Source: Prevotella sp.
GTDB lineage: Bacteria; Bacteroidota; Bacteroidia; Bacteroidales; Bacteroidaceae
Length of the DNA: 44,223 nucleotides
Direction of reading: 5' to 3'
Assembly (NCBI GenBank): GCA_018385335.1
Contig: JAHAZN010000015.1
Coordinates: 1-44,223, forward strand
How positions within the stretch are numbered: the stretch's first letter is position 1; each line of letters opens with the position of its first letter. The notes below the pieces were generated by a model, which saw only the letters and a list, made by a program, of their open reading frames with translations, searched no databases and was not told the DNA's origin. Below, in pieces: positions 15,214 through 24,921 of this stretch. A program made the position numbers and the translations under genes.

Positions 15214-16557
15214 TTAATAAGCAGAGACACCTCCACGGCCGTGGATACGGCCTGAATTGAGCAGACCATCATAATGACGCATCATAAGATGGCTCTCTAT
15301 CTGTTGAAGAGTATCTAGAACTACACCGATAAGAATCAGCAAAGATGTTCCTCCAAAGAACTGAGAAAATGCATCCTGTACATTGAGCAAACCTGCAAGG
15401 GCGGGCATGATAGCAATAAATGCTATAAACAACGAACCGGGGAACGTAATACGCGTCATCACGGTATCGATGTACTCGGCTGTATCCTTACCTGGACGAA
15501 CACCAGGGATAAAACCATTGTTGCGTTTCATGTCTTCTGCCATTTGCACTGGATTAAGAGTAATCGCAGTATAGAAGTAGGTGAAAGCAATAATCAGTGC
15601 GGCAAAGATGATGTTGTAGGTAAAGCTGTTGCGATCGAGCATAGACCTAACAAACCAACTTGCATTCTCTGGAGCTGAATACTGAACAATTGCCAGAGGG
15701 ATGAACATCAATGCCTGGGCAAAGATGATAGGCATCACATTGGCGGCAAACAACTTCAAAGGAATATACTGACGAGCACCACCATATTGCTGGTTGCCAA
15801 CAAGACGTTTAGCGTACTGTACAGGAATTTTTCTAACTCCCTGAACCAAAATTATAGATGCACAAACAACCGCATAGAGAATGATGATCTCAATGATAAA
15901 CATCACCAATCCACCACCTGTGATAGCAGTGAAACGTGAAGTGATTTCCTGGATAAATGCCTGTGGGAAACGGGCAATAATACCAATCATAATTATCAAA
16001 GAGACACCATTACCTATACCCTTATCAGTAATGCGTTCACCTAACCAAAGGATGAACATACTTCCTGCAGCTAGAATAATAGTAGCGGGAATAACAAATA
16101 CAGACCAAGAGATGCCAGAAGCCAAAGCTCCTGCAGCCTGCATCTTAAGGTTCAGCAAGTAGCTTGGAGCCTGAAAGAGCAAAATTGCTACTGTCAGCCA
16201 CCGAGTGTACATACTGATTTTCTTCCTTCCACTCTCACCCTCACGCTGCATCTTCTGGAAATAAGGTACAGCGACAGCAAGAAGTTGCATAACGATAGAA
16301 TCAGAGATGTAAGGCATGATTCCCAATGCAAAGATTGATGCATTAGAAAATGCTCCACCGGAGAACATATCCAAGAGGGCCATAAGACCACCCTGGGTCT
16401 GCGACTGAAGTGTTTTCAACATGGCAGGGTTAATACCTGGAAGTACAACAAACGAGCCAAAACGATAAATCGCAGTGAACAGGAGGGTGATGAGGATGCG
16501 CTGGCGCAAATCCTCAACCAACCATATGTTCTTCAGTGTCTCTATAAACTTCTTCAT
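15214..16557 (-). CDS. secY: Protein translocase subunit SecY
   Basis: 447 residues with ten predicted membrane helices, the core channel of the Sec translocon. Typical marks are YRFGSFVVLPGINP near the start, the plug-region segment GGLMALLDMFSGGAFSN, YFQKMQREGESGRKKI in a cytoplasmic loop and FTYFYTAITLNPVQMAEDM in the late loop that contacts the ribosome and SecA. It directly follows rplO (4-base gap). Confidence 0.98.
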   Translation of the reverse strand: MKKFIETLKNIWLVEDLRQRILITLLFTAIYRFGSFVVLPGINPAMLKTLQSQTQGGLMALLDMFSGGAFSNASIFALGIMPYISDSIVMQLLAVAVPYFQKMQREGESGRKKISMYTRWLTVAILLFQAPSYLLNLKMQAAGALASGISWSVFVIPATIILAAGSMFILWLGERITDKGIGNGVSLIIMIGIIARFPQAFIQEITSRFTAITGGGLVMFIIEIIILYAVVCASIILVQGVRKIPVQYAKRLVGNQQYGGARQYIPLKLFAANVMPIIFAQALMFIPLAIVQYSAPENASWFVRSMLDRNSFTYNIIFAALIIAFTYFYTAITLNPVQMAEDMKRNNGFIPGVRPGKDTAEYIDTVMTRITFPGSLFIAFIAIMPALAGLLNVQDAFSQFFGGTSLLILIGVVLDTLQQIESHLMMRHYDGLLNSGRIHGRGGVSAY

Positions 16558-16561
16558 TTTC

Positions 16562-17008
16562 TTAGATTATTGTAGCACTACCACCAACTGCCTTGATAGC
16601 TTCCTCAGCAGTCTTAGAGAATGCATTAGCTTCTACATCTAATTTAGCTTTCAACTCGCCATTACCGAGGATCTTCACCAACTTCTTACCATTGGTATAT
16701 CCAGCAGCTACAAGCTCCTGAATACCAATCTTGGTGAGCCCCTTCTCCTCTGCCAAAGTCTGAAGAGTTGAAAGGTTAACAGCAAAGTATTCCTTGTGGT
16801 TAATGTTCTTGAAACCAAACTTAGGTACACGGCGCTGAAGAGGCATCTGACCACCTTCGAAACCGATCTTCTTCTTGTAACCAGATCTTGCCTTAGCACC
16901 CTTGTGTCCGCGAGTAGAAGTACCACCCAAGCCAGAACCAGGACCGCGACCTATTCTACGACGAGAATGGGTTGAACCTTCTGCAGGTTTTAAATTATGT
17001 AATTTCAT
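16562..17008 (-). CDS. rplO: 50S ribosomal protein L15
   Basis: 148 residues from the ATG at 17008 (MKLHNLKPAEGS). An upstream in-frame TTG at 17014 is less likely. L15 is a late-assembly large-subunit protein. The glycine- and arginine-rich N-terminal extension (RRRIGRGPGSGLGGTSTRG) and GGQMPLQRRVPKFGF are diagnostic. It sits between rpmD and secY. Confidence 0.97.
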   Translation of the reverse strand: MKLHNLKPAEGSTHSRRRIGRGPGSGLGGTSTRGHKGAKARSGYKKKIGFEGGQMPLQRRVPKFGFKNINHKEYFAVNLSTLQTLAEEKGLTKIGIQELVAAGYTNGKKLVKILGNGELKAKLDVEANAFSKTAEEAIKAVGGSATII

Positions 17009-17031
17009 TGTCAAATCTGTTTTAAAATGAT

Positions 17032-17208
17032 TTAGTCAATTACTGTCACTAAGTGGTGTACTTTTTGGATCATACCACGAATGGCAGGAGTATCTTCCTT
17101 CTCAACTACCTGAGAAATCTTGCGCAGACCTAAAGCCTCGAGCGTACGTTTCTGATCAATAGGAGCACCTATCTTACTCTTGATTTGCTTAACTTTTATT
17201 GTTGCCAT
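17032..17208 (-). CDS. rpmD: 50S ribosomal protein L30
   Basis: 58 residues, read as [20 protein letters not shown], then [15 protein letters not shown], to a TAA at 17032-17034. This is the short bacterial L30. It lies between rpsE and rplO as expected. Unusually for this genome it has a perfect AGGAGG 6 bases before the ATG, overlapping the rpsE stop. Confidence 0.96.
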   Translation of the reverse strand: MATIKVKQIKSKIGAPIDQKRTLEALGLRKISQVVEKEDTPAIRGMIQKVHHLVTVID

Positions 17209-17214
17209 AGAAAA

Positions 17215-17220
17215 CCTCCT
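17215..17220 (-). promoter_or_regulatory. Shine-Dalgarno site for rpmD
   Basis: The minus strand reads AGGAGG with a 6-base spacer to the rpmD ATG at 17208 and overlaps the last base of the rpsE stop. Nearly all other starts in the window have only A/T-rich upstream sequence. Confidence 0.75.
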
Positions 17221-17732
17221 TATCCTCTAAATACTTTTTCCATACTGATACCACGTGTACCGGCAACCGTGTAAGCATCTCTCATCTCAGAAAGAGCGAG
17301 GATTGTAGCTTTCACAAGGTTGTGAGGGTTCGAAGAGCCCTTTGACTTAGCCAATACATCTTTCACACCTACACTATCAAGCACTGCACGCATAGCACCA
17401 CCAGCCACAAGACCAGTACCGGCTGCTGCAGGCTTCAAGAATACTTGTGAACCACCGAAGCGTGATTCAATCTCATGAGGAATAGTACCCTTGATGACAG
17501 GCACCTTAACGAGGTTCTTCTTAGCTGCCTCAACACCTTTGGCAATTGCAGCAGTAACTTCGCCAGCCTTTCCAAGACCCCATCCGATGATACCATTGCC
17601 ATCACCAACAACGACGATGGCTGCAAAAGTAAAGGTACGACCACCTTTGGTTACCTTAGTAACACGGTTAATAGCAACCAACCTGTCTTTTAATTCAATG
17701 TCACTATTTAATTTAACTTTGTTCATTGCCAT
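17220..17732 (-). CDS. rpsE: 30S ribosomal protein S5
   Basis: 170 residues. S5 lies at the mRNA entry channel and helps decoding accuracy. The double-stranded-RNA-binding-like N-terminal domain ([20 protein letters not shown]) and [14 protein letters not shown] are clear, followed by the C-terminal [14 protein letters not shown] kept the first ATG at 17732 (MAMNKVK); an ATG two codons later is the alternative. It starts 6 bases after rplR. Confidence 0.97.
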   Translation of the reverse strand: MAMNKVKLNSDIELKDRLVAINRVTKVTKGGRTFTFAAIVVVGDGNGIIGWGLGKAGEVTAAIAKGVEAAKKNLVKVPVIKGTIPHEIESRFGGSQVFLKPAAAGTGLVAGGAMRAVLDSVGVKDVLAKSKGSSNPHNLVKATILALSEMRDAYTVAGTRGISMEKVFRG

Positions 17733-17738
17733 AATCGT

Positions 17739-18083
17739 TTAGAAATTAAGTCCACCTTTACGTGCAGCATCAGCCAACTGCTTTACGCGGCCGTGGTAAA
17801 GATAACCATTACGGTCAAACACCACGGCTGTAATACCAGCCTCCAATGCCTTCTTTGCTACCATTTCGCCTACCTTCTCAGCCTGCTGAATCTTTGGCAT
17901 GGCCTCAAGACCGAGAGAAGAAGCTGAAGCTAAGGTCTTTCCTTCCTGATCATTGATCACCTGAGCATATATCTGCTTGTTGCTGCGGAAAACGCTCATA
18001 CGAGGACGCTCTGCAGTGCCAAATACGCTCTTACGAATTCTATATTTGATCTTAATTCGTCTTTCTACTTTCTTTGTTGTCAT
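17739..18083 (-). CDS. rplR: 50S ribosomal protein L18
   Basis: 114 residues. L18 binds 5S rRNA together with L5. Seen are the basic start ([18 protein letters not shown]), [18 protein letters not shown], and the end [19 protein letters not shown]. Standard position between rplF and rpsE. Confidence 0.97.
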   Translation of the reverse strand: MTTKKVERRIKIKYRIRKSVFGTAERPRMSVFRSNKQIYAQVINDQEGKTLASASSLGLEAMPKIQQAEKVGEMVAKKALEAGITAVVFDRNGYLYHGRVKQLADAARKGGLNF

Positions 18084-18101
18084 AATCGTAAATAATTAAA
18101 G

Positions 18102-18668
18102 TTACTTAGCTGATGCTGTCTTACCAGACTTTCTGCGAATAACCTCACCCTGGAACAAGACACCCTTACCCTTATATGGCTCAGGCATACGGAAAGAACG
18201 AATCTTCGCACAGATAAGTCCAAGCAAAGCCTTGTCGCAAGACTCAAGAATAATGAGCGGATTCTGATTACGCTCAGACTTGGTTTCAACTTTAACTTCT
18301 GAAGGAAGCTGAATGAAGATGGGGTGAGTGTAACCCAGAGAGAACTCGATCAAGTTACCCTGGTTAGAAACACGGTAACCCACACCAACAAGTTCAAGAA
18401 CCTTCTTGTAACCCTCGCTCACACCAATAACCATGTTGTTAACAAGTGAACGATAAAGACCATGGAAAGCTTGCTTTTGCTTGTAGTTTACGGGACTATT
18501 CTCGTCAACCTCAAAAGTAATATGACCATCAGCAATCTTAACGATGATTGAAGAATCAACCTTCTGAGACATCTCACCTTTGGGACCCTTAACGGTAACA
18601 ACACCGTCATTCTGAGCAACTGTAACTCCTGCGGGAATACTAATTGGTAATTTACCTATTCTTGACAT
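18102..18668 (-). CDS. rplF: 50S ribosomal protein L6
   Basis: 188 residues made of two similar alpha/beta domains. L6 lies near the sarcin-ricin loop and the factor-binding site. Seen are MSRIGKLPISIPAGV, VKGPKGEMS and the C-terminal KIRSFRMPEPYKGKGV. Its start is preceded by GGAGG with an 8-base spacer, one of only two such sites noticed in the cluster. Confidence 0.97.
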   Translation of the reverse strand: MSRIGKLPISIPAGVTVAQNDGVVTVKGPKGEMSQKVDSSIIVKIADGHITFEVDENSPVNYKQKQAFHGLYRSLVNNMVIGVSEGYKKVLELVGVGYRVSNQGNLIEFSLGYTHPIFIQLPSEVKVETKSERNQNPLIILESCDKALLGLICAKIRSFRMPEPYKGKGVLFQGEVIRRKSGKTASAK

Positions 18669-18676
18669 AATTCAAT

Positions 18677-18681
18677 CCTCC
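18677..18681 (-). promoter_or_regulatory. Shine-Dalgarno-like site for rplF
   Basis: The minus strand reads GGAGG, 8 bases before the rplF ATG at 18668 and just after the rpsH stop. Confidence 0.55.
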
Positions 18682-18683
18682 AA

Positions 18684-19079
18684 TTAATATACGTAGCAAA
18701 GAACCTCACCACCGATCTTAAGGTCAGCAGCCTCTTTGTTAGTCATTACACCTTTGGATGTAGATAAAATAGCAATACCTAATCCGTTAATTACTCTCGG
18801 CATATCCTTGTAACCAGTGTACTTACGGAGACCTGGTGTTGACACTCTCTTCAAACACTTGATAGCGTTCTCTTTAGTGTTAGGATTGTACTTAAGGGCC
18901 ACTTTAATAGTGCCTTGAGGTCCATCTTCGATAAACTTGTAGTTCAAGATGTAACCCTTTTCAAAAAGGATCTTTGTGATCTCCTTCTTCATGTTGGAAG
19001 CAGGTACTTCAACAACACGGTGGTGAGCCATGATTGCATTTCTCAACCTCGTCAGATAATCTGCTATTGGATCTGTCAT
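18684..19079 (-). CDS. rpsH: 30S ribosomal protein S8
   Basis: 131 residues. S8 binds helix 21 of 16S rRNA; in E. coli it also represses spc operon translation. Seen are MTDPIADYLTRLRNA and the C-terminal STSKGVMTNKEA ending GGEVLCYVY. Its start lies 68 bases from the rpsN stop. Confidence 0.97.
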   Translation of the reverse strand: MTDPIADYLTRLRNAIMAHHRVVEVPASNMKKEITKILFEKGYILNYKFIEDGPQGTIKVALKYNPNTKENAIKCLKRVSTPGLRKYTGYKDMPRVINGLGIAILSTSKGVMTNKEAADLKIGGEVLCYVY

Positions 19080-19147
19080 AAAATAAATTGTTTAATTAAT
19101 CGGGACTGCCCCGACAATATTAAAAAATAAATCGCTTCATCAATAAT

Positions 19148-19450
19148 TTACCAGCTGGCCTTCTTTACTCCAGGGATCAAGCCACTTGAAGCCATCTCAC
19201 GGAACTGGATACGAGAAAGACCAAACTGACGCATATAACCCTTGGGACGACCAGTAATCTTGCAACGATTGTGGAGTCGGATGGGGTTAGCGTTCTTGGG
19301 AATGCTCTGCAACTTACGAGCAGCTTCATAGGCTTCAGCAGCATCATCAGAAGTAGCAATAATCTTCTTGAGAGCTGCACGCTTTTCTGCATAGCGGGCC
19401 ACGAGCTTTGCACGCTTAACCTCGCGTGCCTTCATTGATTCTTTTGCCAT
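19148..19450 (-). CDS. rpsN: 30S ribosomal protein S14, long zinc-free form
   Basis: 100 residues. The long type lacks the four-cysteine zinc site of the 61-residue S14; only one Cys is kept, in [16 protein letters not shown]. The family C-terminus ([18 protein letters not shown]) is present. S14 is in the small-subunit head near S3 and S10. It starts 5 bases after rplE. Confidence 0.97.
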   Translation of the reverse strand: MAKESMKAREVKRAKLVARYAEKRAALKKIIATSDDAAEAYEAARKLQSIPKNANPIRLHNRCKITGRPKGYMRQFGLSRIQFREMASSGLIPGVKKASW

Positions 19451-19455
19451 ATCTA

Positions 19456-20010
19456 TTAGTCTTTATTAGCGTTCTTGAAAGGAAGACCAAAAGCCTTGAG
19501 AAGAGCATAACCTTCCTCGTCTGTCTTAGCAGTCGTCACAAAAGTGATGTTCATTCCCTGAATGCGATCAACAGAGTCGATATTAATCTCGGGGAAGATA
19601 ATCTGTTCCTGAATACCGAGGGTATAGTTTCCACGGCCATCGAACTTAGACTCGATTCCCTTGAAGTCGCGGATACGGGGTAAAGCTACACGTACAAGTT
19701 TCTCAAGGAACTCATACATACGCTCACGACGAAGAGTAACCATTACGCCAATAGGCATCTTCTTACGAACTTTGAAATTGGCAATATCCTTCTTTGAATA
19801 TGTAGCAACGGCCTTCTGTCCTGTAATCGCAGAAATCTCATTGATAGCAACATCAATGATCTTCTTATCTTGAGTGGCATCACCCAAACCCTGATTAACT
19901 ACGATCTTCTTCAATACAGGAATCTGCATCTTAGAAGAATAGTTAAACTGCTTTTCCAATGCAGGAGCAATCTGCTCAGCATAAGTCTTTTTAAGTTGTG
20001 CTGTATTCAT
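19456..20010 (-). CDS. rplE: 50S ribosomal protein L5
   Basis: 184 residues. L5 binds 5S rRNA and contacts the P-site tRNA. Diagnostic segments are [17 protein letters not shown], the middle [16 protein letters not shown] and [11 protein letters not shown]. The ATG overlaps the rplX stop in a TAATG, so translation is probably coupled. Confidence 0.97.
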   Translation of the reverse strand: MNTAQLKKTYAEQIAPALEKQFNYSSKMQIPVLKKIVVNQGLGDATQDKKIIDVAINEISAITGQKAVATYSKKDIANFKVRKKMPIGVMVTLRRERMYEFLEKLVRVALPRIRDFKGIESKFDGRGNYTLGIQEQIIFPEINIDSVDRIQGMNITFVTTAKTDEEGYALLKAFGLPFKNANKD

Positions 20011-20330
20011 TATTTAATCTCCTCTCCTGATTTTTTAGCGATGCGTACCTTCTTACCCTCAGCATTCTTCTGAATAGCTACACGAGTAGCCTTTCCGCTC
20101 TTGGGGTCAATCAAACTAATATTAGAAATATGGATAGAAGCCTCCTGCTTTACAAATCCGCCTTGAGGATTCTTGGCGCTTGGCTTAGCACTCTTGCTTA
20201 CCATGTTGACACCTTCAACAATGGCACGCTGCTTATCCACGATAACCTTCAGCACCTTTCCCGTCTTGCCTTTATCCTCGCCGGTAAGTACAACTACGGT
20301 ATCATTTTTCTTTATTTTCAACTTGCTCAT
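20010..20330 (-). CDS. rplX: 50S ribosomal protein L24
   Basis: 106 residues with a KOW motif at the N-terminus ([20 protein letters not shown]). L24 starts large-subunit assembly and sits by the exit tunnel. Its stop overlaps the rplE start; its own start lies 22 bases after rplN. Confidence 0.97.
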   Translation of the reverse strand: MSKLKIKKNDTVVVLTGEDKGKTGKVLKVIVDKQRAIVEGVNMVSKSAKPSAKNPQGGFVKQEASIHISNISLIDPKSGKATRVAIQKNAEGKKVRIAKKSGEEIK

Positions 20331-20352
20331 TTCTTTGAATCTTTATTAAATA

Positions 20353-20718
20353 TTAAAGAACTTCGGGTGCCAAAGATACAACTTTCATGTTAACTGCACG
20401 CAACTCACGAGCAACTGGACCAAAGATACGGCTTCCGCGAATCTCACCAGCGTTGTTCAACAAAACGCAGGCGTTATCATCGAAGCGAATGTAAGAACCG
20501 TCTGGACGACGAATTTCTTTCTTTGTGCGAACAATCAGAGCCTTTGATACTGCACCTTTTTTCAAATCACTTGAAGGGATGACATTCTTGACAGCAACGA
20601 CAATCACGTCACCAACACTTGCATAACGACGGCGAGTTCCGCCTAATACTCTAATACAAAGAGCCTCGCGAGCACCGCTGTTATCACATACTGTAAGTCT
20701 TGATTCTGCCTGTATCAT
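20353..20718 (-). CDS. rplN: 50S ribosomal protein L14
   Basis: 121 residues, standard length. Strongly conserved start ([20 protein letters not shown]) and [14 protein letters not shown] in the middle. L14 contributes to intersubunit bridges with 16S rRNA. It starts 2 bases after rpsQ. Confidence 0.98.
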   Translation of the reverse strand: MIQAESRLTVCDNSGAREALCIRVLGGTRRRYASVGDVIVVAVKNVIPSSDLKKGAVSKALIVRTKKEIRRPDGSYIRFDDNACVLLNNAGEIRGSRIFGPVARELRAVNMKVVSLAPEVL

Positions 20719-20720
20719 AA

Positions 20721-20978
20721 TTACTTAGCTTTTTCAACTATTTGAACTAATCTCCATCTCTTGGTTTTGCTCAAAGGACGAGTCTCCATAATCAGAACGG
20801 TATCGCCAATATTAGCCTCGTTCTTCTCATCATGTGCATGATACTTCTTTGTCTTCTGAACAAACTTACCATAAATAGGGTGCATCTCCTTGAACTTAGC
20901 TGCAATAACAATGGTCTTGTCCATTTTGTTGCTAATCACAACACCCTGTCTTGTCTTTCTTAAATTTCTTGTTTCCAT
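20721..20978 (-). CDS. rpsQ: 30S ribosomal protein S17
   Basis: 85 residues, an OB-fold protein that binds the 5' domain of 16S rRNA. Seen are [32 protein letters not shown] and [16 protein letters not shown]. Starts 11 bases after rpmC. Confidence 0.97.
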   Translation of the reverse strand: METRNLRKTRQGVVISNKMDKTIVIAAKFKEMHPIYGKFVQKTKKYHAHDEKNEANIGDTVLIMETRPLSKTKRWRLVQIVEKAK

Positions 20979-20989
20979 CTGACCGATTA

Positions 20990-21184
20990 TTATTTGTTAA
21001 GTTCACGTTGACGGAGTTCTGTCTTCAAACGTGCTATATCACGACGTGCCATCTTGATTTCAGACGGATTCTCCATGGGAGAAATACTGTGGTTCAACTT
21101 CATTTGGTTGTACTTGCCAACCTCTGTTGCGATTCTCTCTGCCAAGTCTTTGGTCTCGAGATCTTTGATTTCACTCATCTTCAT
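20990..21184 (-). CDS. rpmC: 50S ribosomal protein L29
   Basis: 64 residues, a two-helix protein at the tunnel exit near L23, where the signal recognition particle and trigger factor dock. I chose the ATG at 21184 ([12 protein letters not shown]), 2 bases after the rplP stop. The longer frame begins with a TTG at 21190 inside rplP. The end [11 protein letters not shown] is typical. Confidence 0.95.
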   Translation of the reverse strand: MKMSEIKDLETKDLAERIATEVGKYNQMKLNHSISPMENPSEIKMARRDIARLKTELRQRELNK

Positions 21185-21186
21185 AA

Positions 21187-21615
21187 TCAAGCGTTTTTAT
21201 CGTAATCACGTCTAACAATAAACTTAGTTTTCACTGGCAATTTCTGAGCTGCCAGGCGGAGGGCCTCCTTAGCAATGTCGAAAGAAACACCCTCAACCTC
21301 AAACAAGATACGTCCTGGAGTAACAGGAGCTACCCATCCTGCGGGATCTCCCTTTCCTTTACCCATACGTACGTCTGCAGGCTTACGAGTGATGGGTTTG
21401 TCCGGGAAAATACGGATCCAAACCTGACCTTCACGCTGCATGTAACGGTTTACAGCCACACGAGCTGCCTCAATCTGACGACTGTCAAGCCATTTGGCCT
21501 CAAGGGTCTTGATACCGAAAGAGCCGAAAGCCAACTGTGTACCTCTATGGGCGTTACCTTTATTGCCACGTCCATCCTGCGGTCTTCTATATTTTACTCT
21601 CTTAGGTTGTAACAT
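21187..21615 (-). CDS. rplP: 50S ribosomal protein L16
   Basis: 142 residues. L16 is near the A site and peptidyl-transferase centre. Diagnostic segments: [39 protein letters not shown] and [16 protein letters not shown]. Follows rpsC by 22 bases. Confidence 0.97.
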   Translation of the reverse strand: MLQPKRVKYRRPQDGRGNKGNAHRGTQLAFGSFGIKTLEAKWLDSRQIEAARVAVNRYMQREGQVWIRIFPDKPITRKPADVRMGKGKGDPAGWVAPVTPGRILFEVEGVSFDIAKEALRLAAQKLPVKTKFIVRRDYDKNA

Positions 21616-21637
21616 GATAGCTTCTTTTTAAATTATA

Positions 21638-22357
21638 TTACTTCTTCTTATTACGGAACTTTCTGCCACCATTGTTACCGTTTCCACGGGCGCTGTTCTT
21701 CTCTTGATTAAAGTCGGGAGCCAAGTCGCGCTTGCCGTAAACCTCTCCACGGCAAATCCAAACCTTGATTCCCAAAAGGCCAACCTTAGTAAGAGCCTCA
21801 GCCTGACAGAAATCGATGTCTGCACGGAAAGTATGAAGAGGAGTACGTCCCTCCTTATACATCTCCTTACGAGCCATTTCAGCACCGTTCAGACGTCCTG
21901 TAATTTGAACTTTAATACCCTCTGCTCCTGCACGCATTGTGTTAGCTACAGCCATCTTGATAGCACGGCGATATGCAATTTTGCCTTCTACCTGGCGAGC
22001 GATGTTGTTAGCAACAATTGTAGCGTCGAGATCGGGCTTCTTTACCTCAAAGATATTGATCTGAATATCCTTATCGTAGAGTTTCTTCAACTCTTCCTTC
22101 AGTTTGTCAACATCCTGACCACCTTTACCAATGACAATACCAGGTCTTGCTGTGCAGATAGTAATGGTCACCAGCTTTAATGTACGTTCAATGACAATTT
22201 TTGAAACGCTGGCCTTAGCCAAACGCTCATTGAGATACTTGCGGATCTTCTGGTCTTCCACCAGGTTATCTCCGAAGTCCTTGCCACCAAACCAATTTGA
22301 ATCCCATCCTCTGATAATACCGAGGCGGTTGCTTATTGGATTAACTTTCTGTCCCAT
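21638..22357 (-). CDS. rpsC: 30S ribosomal protein S3
   Basis: 239 residues. S3 forms part of the mRNA entry site and helicase. Contains the KH domain with [16 protein letters not shown] (~74-89) and the C-terminal domain with [21 protein letters not shown] basic Asn/Gly-rich tail ([17 protein letters not shown]) ends the protein. Starts 11 bases after rplV. Confidence 0.97.
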   Translation of the reverse strand: MGQKVNPISNRLGIIRGWDSNWFGGKDFGDNLVEDQKIRKYLNERLAKASVSKIVIERTLKLVTITICTARPGIVIGKGGQDVDKLKEELKKLYDKDIQINIFEVKKPDLDATIVANNIARQVEGKIAYRRAIKMAVANTMRAGAEGIKVQITGRLNGAEMARKEMYKEGRTPLHTFRADIDFCQAEALTKVGLLGIKVWICRGEVYGKRDLAPDFNQEKNSARGNGNNGGRKFRNKKK

Positions 22358-22368
22358 TCTACTACTTA

Positions 22369-22767
22369 TTAATCATTAGTTTTAGTGTCAACAAACAAAG
22401 TCACGTGATTCGAACGTTTGCGAATTCTGTAACCACGACCCTGTGGTGCAGGACGCATACGCTTCATAGTCACACCTTCGTCGACGAAAATCTTAGTGAT
22501 GAAAAGCTCACCTGCCTCTGCTTTGCGGTCATTCTTGGCCTCCCAGTTGGCAATAGCTGAGCGGAGAAGCTTCTCCACATCTACAGCGGCAGCCTTCTTT
22601 GAGAAACGCAGAACACCGAGCGCTCTGTTAACCTCCATACCGCGCACCATGTCAACGACATAACGCATCTTGCGAGGAGACGAAGGCACTCCATTGAGCT
22701 TAGCAAAATATTGTGTTTTAAGGGCTGCTTTTCTTTCCTCAGCCTTAATATGTTTTCTTGCTCCCAT
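22369..22767 (-). CDS. rplV: 50S ribosomal protein L22
   Basis: 132 residues. L22 has a beta-hairpin that lines the exit tunnel, the site of macrolide-resistance changes in other species. Here the hairpin region reads [20 protein letters not shown] and looks intact. [14 protein letters not shown] at the N-terminus is diagnostic. Begins 34 bases after rpsS. Confidence 0.97.
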   Translation of the reverse strand: MGARKHIKAEERKAALKTQYFAKLNGVPSSPRKMRYVVDMVRGMEVNRALGVLRFSKKAAAVDVEKLLRSAIANWEAKNDRKAEAGELFITKIFVDEGVTMKRMRPAPQGRGYRIRKRSNHVTLFVDTKTND

Positions 22768-22801
22768 TATTAATTAATTTTTCTGATGGATTAAACCCTG
22801 A

Positions 22802-23068
22802 TTACTTCTTGTTACCGGCATGGCCACCGAATCTACGTGTGGGAGAAAACTCACCGAGTTTATGACCTACCATGTTTTCAGTGATGTAAACGGGGATAAA
22901 TTTATTACCGTTATGAACTGCAACAGTATGACCCACGAAATCGGGGGAAATCATTGAAGCTCTGGCCCAGGTTTTAACAACGCTCTTCTTACCGCTTTCG
23001 TTCATAGCAAGAATTTTCTTCTCGAGCGAAACGTTAATGTAAGGACCTTTTTTTAATGAACGACTCAT
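22802..23068 (-). CDS. rpsS: 30S ribosomal protein S19
   Basis: 88 residues. S19 lies in the small-subunit head next to S13. Contains [35 protein letters not shown] and [18 protein letters not shown]. Starts 22 bases after rplB. Confidence 0.97.
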   Translation of the reverse strand: MSRSLKKGPYINVSLEKKILAMNESGKKSVVKTWARASMISPDFVGHTVAVHNGNKFIPVYITENMVGHKLGEFSPTRRFGGHAGNKK

Positions 23069-23090
23069 AATTTACTCTTAGTTAACTTAG

Positions 23091-23915
23091 TTACTTACTT
23101 GCTCTCTCAATGATATACTTATTAGAAAGCTTCTTAGGTGCACGAGTCTTAAGACCCTTTGCATACAAGCCCTTACGTGAACGTGGGTGACCTCCTGACT
23201 GACGTCCTTCACCACCACCCATTGGGTGATCATGTGGGTTCATTACAACACCACGGTTGTGAGGACGACGGCCCATCCAGCGTGTACGACCTGCCTTACC
23301 AGATTTCTCAAGTGCGTGATCTGAGTTGCCTACGCTACCGATAGTAGCCTTACAAGCGCAGAGCACCTTGCGAGTTTCTCCAGAAGGAAGTTTAATCACA
23401 CAGTATGTACCCTCACGTGAAGTTAACTGAGCAAAATTACCGGCTGAGCGAACCAACAGCGCTCCCTGACCTGGACGTAACTCTATGTTATGAATCACGG
23501 TACCTACGGGGATATTTGCCAGAGGCAGAGCATTTCCTATCTCAGGAACAGCATCAGCACCTGACATCACTGTTGCGCCTACTTCCAATCCATTAGGAGC
23601 AACGATATAACGTTTTTCACCATCAGCATAGAACAACAATGCGATACGAGCCGAACGGTTTGGATCGTACTCGATTGTCATTACCTTTGCTGGAACACCA
23701 TCCTTCTCTCGTTTGAAATCGATTAAACGATATTTTCTCTTGTGACCGCCACCTCTGTAGCGTACAGTCATCTTACCAGTGTTATTACGACCACCGGTAG
23801 AACGCTTACCGTAAACGAGAGACTTCTCTGGCACGGATGCAGTAATTTCCTCGAACGTGCCAATAACCTTGTGTCTTTGACCCGGAGTTACGGGTTTGAA
23901 TTTACGTACTGCCAT
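23091..23915 (-). CDS. rplB: 50S ribosomal protein L2
   Basis: 274 residues, standard length. L2 is one of the largest core proteins and is needed for peptidyl-transferase activity. Seen are KSGGRNNTG-like [20 protein letters not shown], the C-terminal [20 protein letters not shown] with its conserved His, and [13 protein letters not shown]. Starts 6 bases after rplW. Confidence 0.98.
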   Translation of the reverse strand: MAVRKFKPVTPGQRHKVIGTFEEITASVPEKSLVYGKRSTGGRNNTGKMTVRYRGGGHKRKYRLIDFKREKDGVPAKVMTIEYDPNRSARIALLFYADGEKRYIVAPNGLEVGATVMSGADAVPEIGNALPLANIPVGTVIHNIELRPGQGALLVRSAGNFAQLTSREGTYCVIKLPSGETRKVLCACKATIGSVGNSDHALEKSGKAGRTRWMGRRPHNRGVVMNPHDHPMGGGEGRQSGGHPRSRKGLYAKGLKTRAPKKLSNKYIIERASK

Positions 23916-23921
23916 TTCTTA

Positions 23922-24278
23922 TTATTGAATATTGCTATAAAAATCAATAGTATCGCCTTCTTTCAGCGTAACAATTGCCTTCTTAAACGCGTTCTTCTGG
24001 CCTCTAATAAGACCAGCCTTAGTGTAACGCGATGAACGTTTGCCAGCGTATCGCACTGTGTTCACTTCGATCACAGTAACGTTATACAGACTTTCAATCT
24101 CCTTCTTTATCTCAATCTTGTTAGCCTCGGGCTTTACGATGAAACCGAACTTTGGAGTTGCCTTCTTTGTACGCTCCTCATTGCCCTTCGACTTAACCCT
24201 ATAAGTTTTCTCCACAGATGTCTTATCTGTGATCTTAGTCATCTTCTCAGTGACCAAAGGTTTTATAATGAATGCCAT
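23922..24278 (-). CDS. rplW: 50S ribosomal protein L23 with a basic insertion
   Basis: 118 residues, against about 95-100 in most bacteria. L23 sits at the tunnel exit and is the docking point for trigger factor and SRP. The family start (MAFIIKPLVTEKMTKITDK) and the strand KFGFIVKPEANKIEIKKEIE are separated by about 20 extra residues (about 22-42: EKTYRVKSKGNEERTKKATP), rich in Lys, Arg and Glu. The reading frame is clean and the remainder is canonical. Starts 13 bases after rplD. Confidence 0.95.
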   Translation of the reverse strand: MAFIIKPLVTEKMTKITDKTSVEKTYRVKSKGNEERTKKATPKFGFIVKPEANKIEIKKEIESLYNVTVIEVNTVRYAGKRSSRYTKAGLIRGQKNAFKKAIVTLKEGDTIDFYSNIQ

Positions 24279-24291
24279 ATTCTTTTTGCCT

Positions 24292-24921
24292 TTATTTATT
24301 CAAGATTTCGTCGATGGTCTTCAGCGAATTCTCAGTCACAACGAGCACATCAGCGTTCAACACATTGTATGTATTGACGTTGGCTGCAAGCGTAACTAAA
24401 GTGCGCTGCAAATTACGAGCCGACAAATATACGTTTTTATTTGATTCTGGCAAAACAAAGAGTGATTTCTTGCCATCAACTTTAAGATTTTTAGCAATAT
24501 TTACAAAATCTTTAGTCTTAGGAGCTTCCATATTGAAATCTTCTACGACAATGATAGCATTCTCCTGTGCCTTATAAGTGAGTGCACTTCTACGTGCAAG
24601 AGCCTTCACTTTTTTATTCAACTTGAAACGATAATCGCGGGGTTTAGGACCGAAAACACGACCACCACCTACGAGTACAGGAGAGTTGATGTCACCACGA
24701 CGGGCACCACCGCCACCCTTCTGTCGTCCGAGTTTGCGAGTAGAACCTGACACCTCACTTCTTTCCTTTGACTTGTGAGTTCCCTGACGTTGGTTGGCCA
24801 AGAACTGCTTAACGTCAAGATAAATAACGTGATCGTTAGGTTCAATACCGAAGATAGATTCGTTCAACGTAACCTTTCTTCCGGTCTCTTGACCGTTAAT
24901 ATTTAAAACACTAATTTCCAT
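24292..24921 (-). CDS. rplD: 50S ribosomal protein L4
   Basis: 209 residues. L4 lines the exit tunnel with an extended loop, here [20 protein letters not shown], and represses the S10 operon in E. coli. The C-terminal part contains [17 protein letters not shown] and [12 protein letters not shown]. Its ATG overlaps the rplC stop by one base (TAATG). Confidence 0.97.
   Translation of the reverse strand: MEISVLNINGQETGRKVTLNESIFGIEPNDHVIYLDVKQFLANQRQGTHKSKERSEVSGSTRKLGRQKGGGGARRGDINSPVLVGGGRVFGPKPRDYRFKLNKKVKALARRSALTYKAQENAIIVVEDFNMEAPKTKDFVNIAKNLKVDGKKSLFVLPESNKNVYLSARNLQRTLVTLAANVNTYNVLNADVLVVTENSLKTIDEILNK

Noticed and set aside
16562..17014. Longer rplO, rpmC, folK and uppP starts at TTG or GTG
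   Set aside because: In each case an ATG a few codons inside gives the family N-terminus, so the alternative-codon starts were not used.
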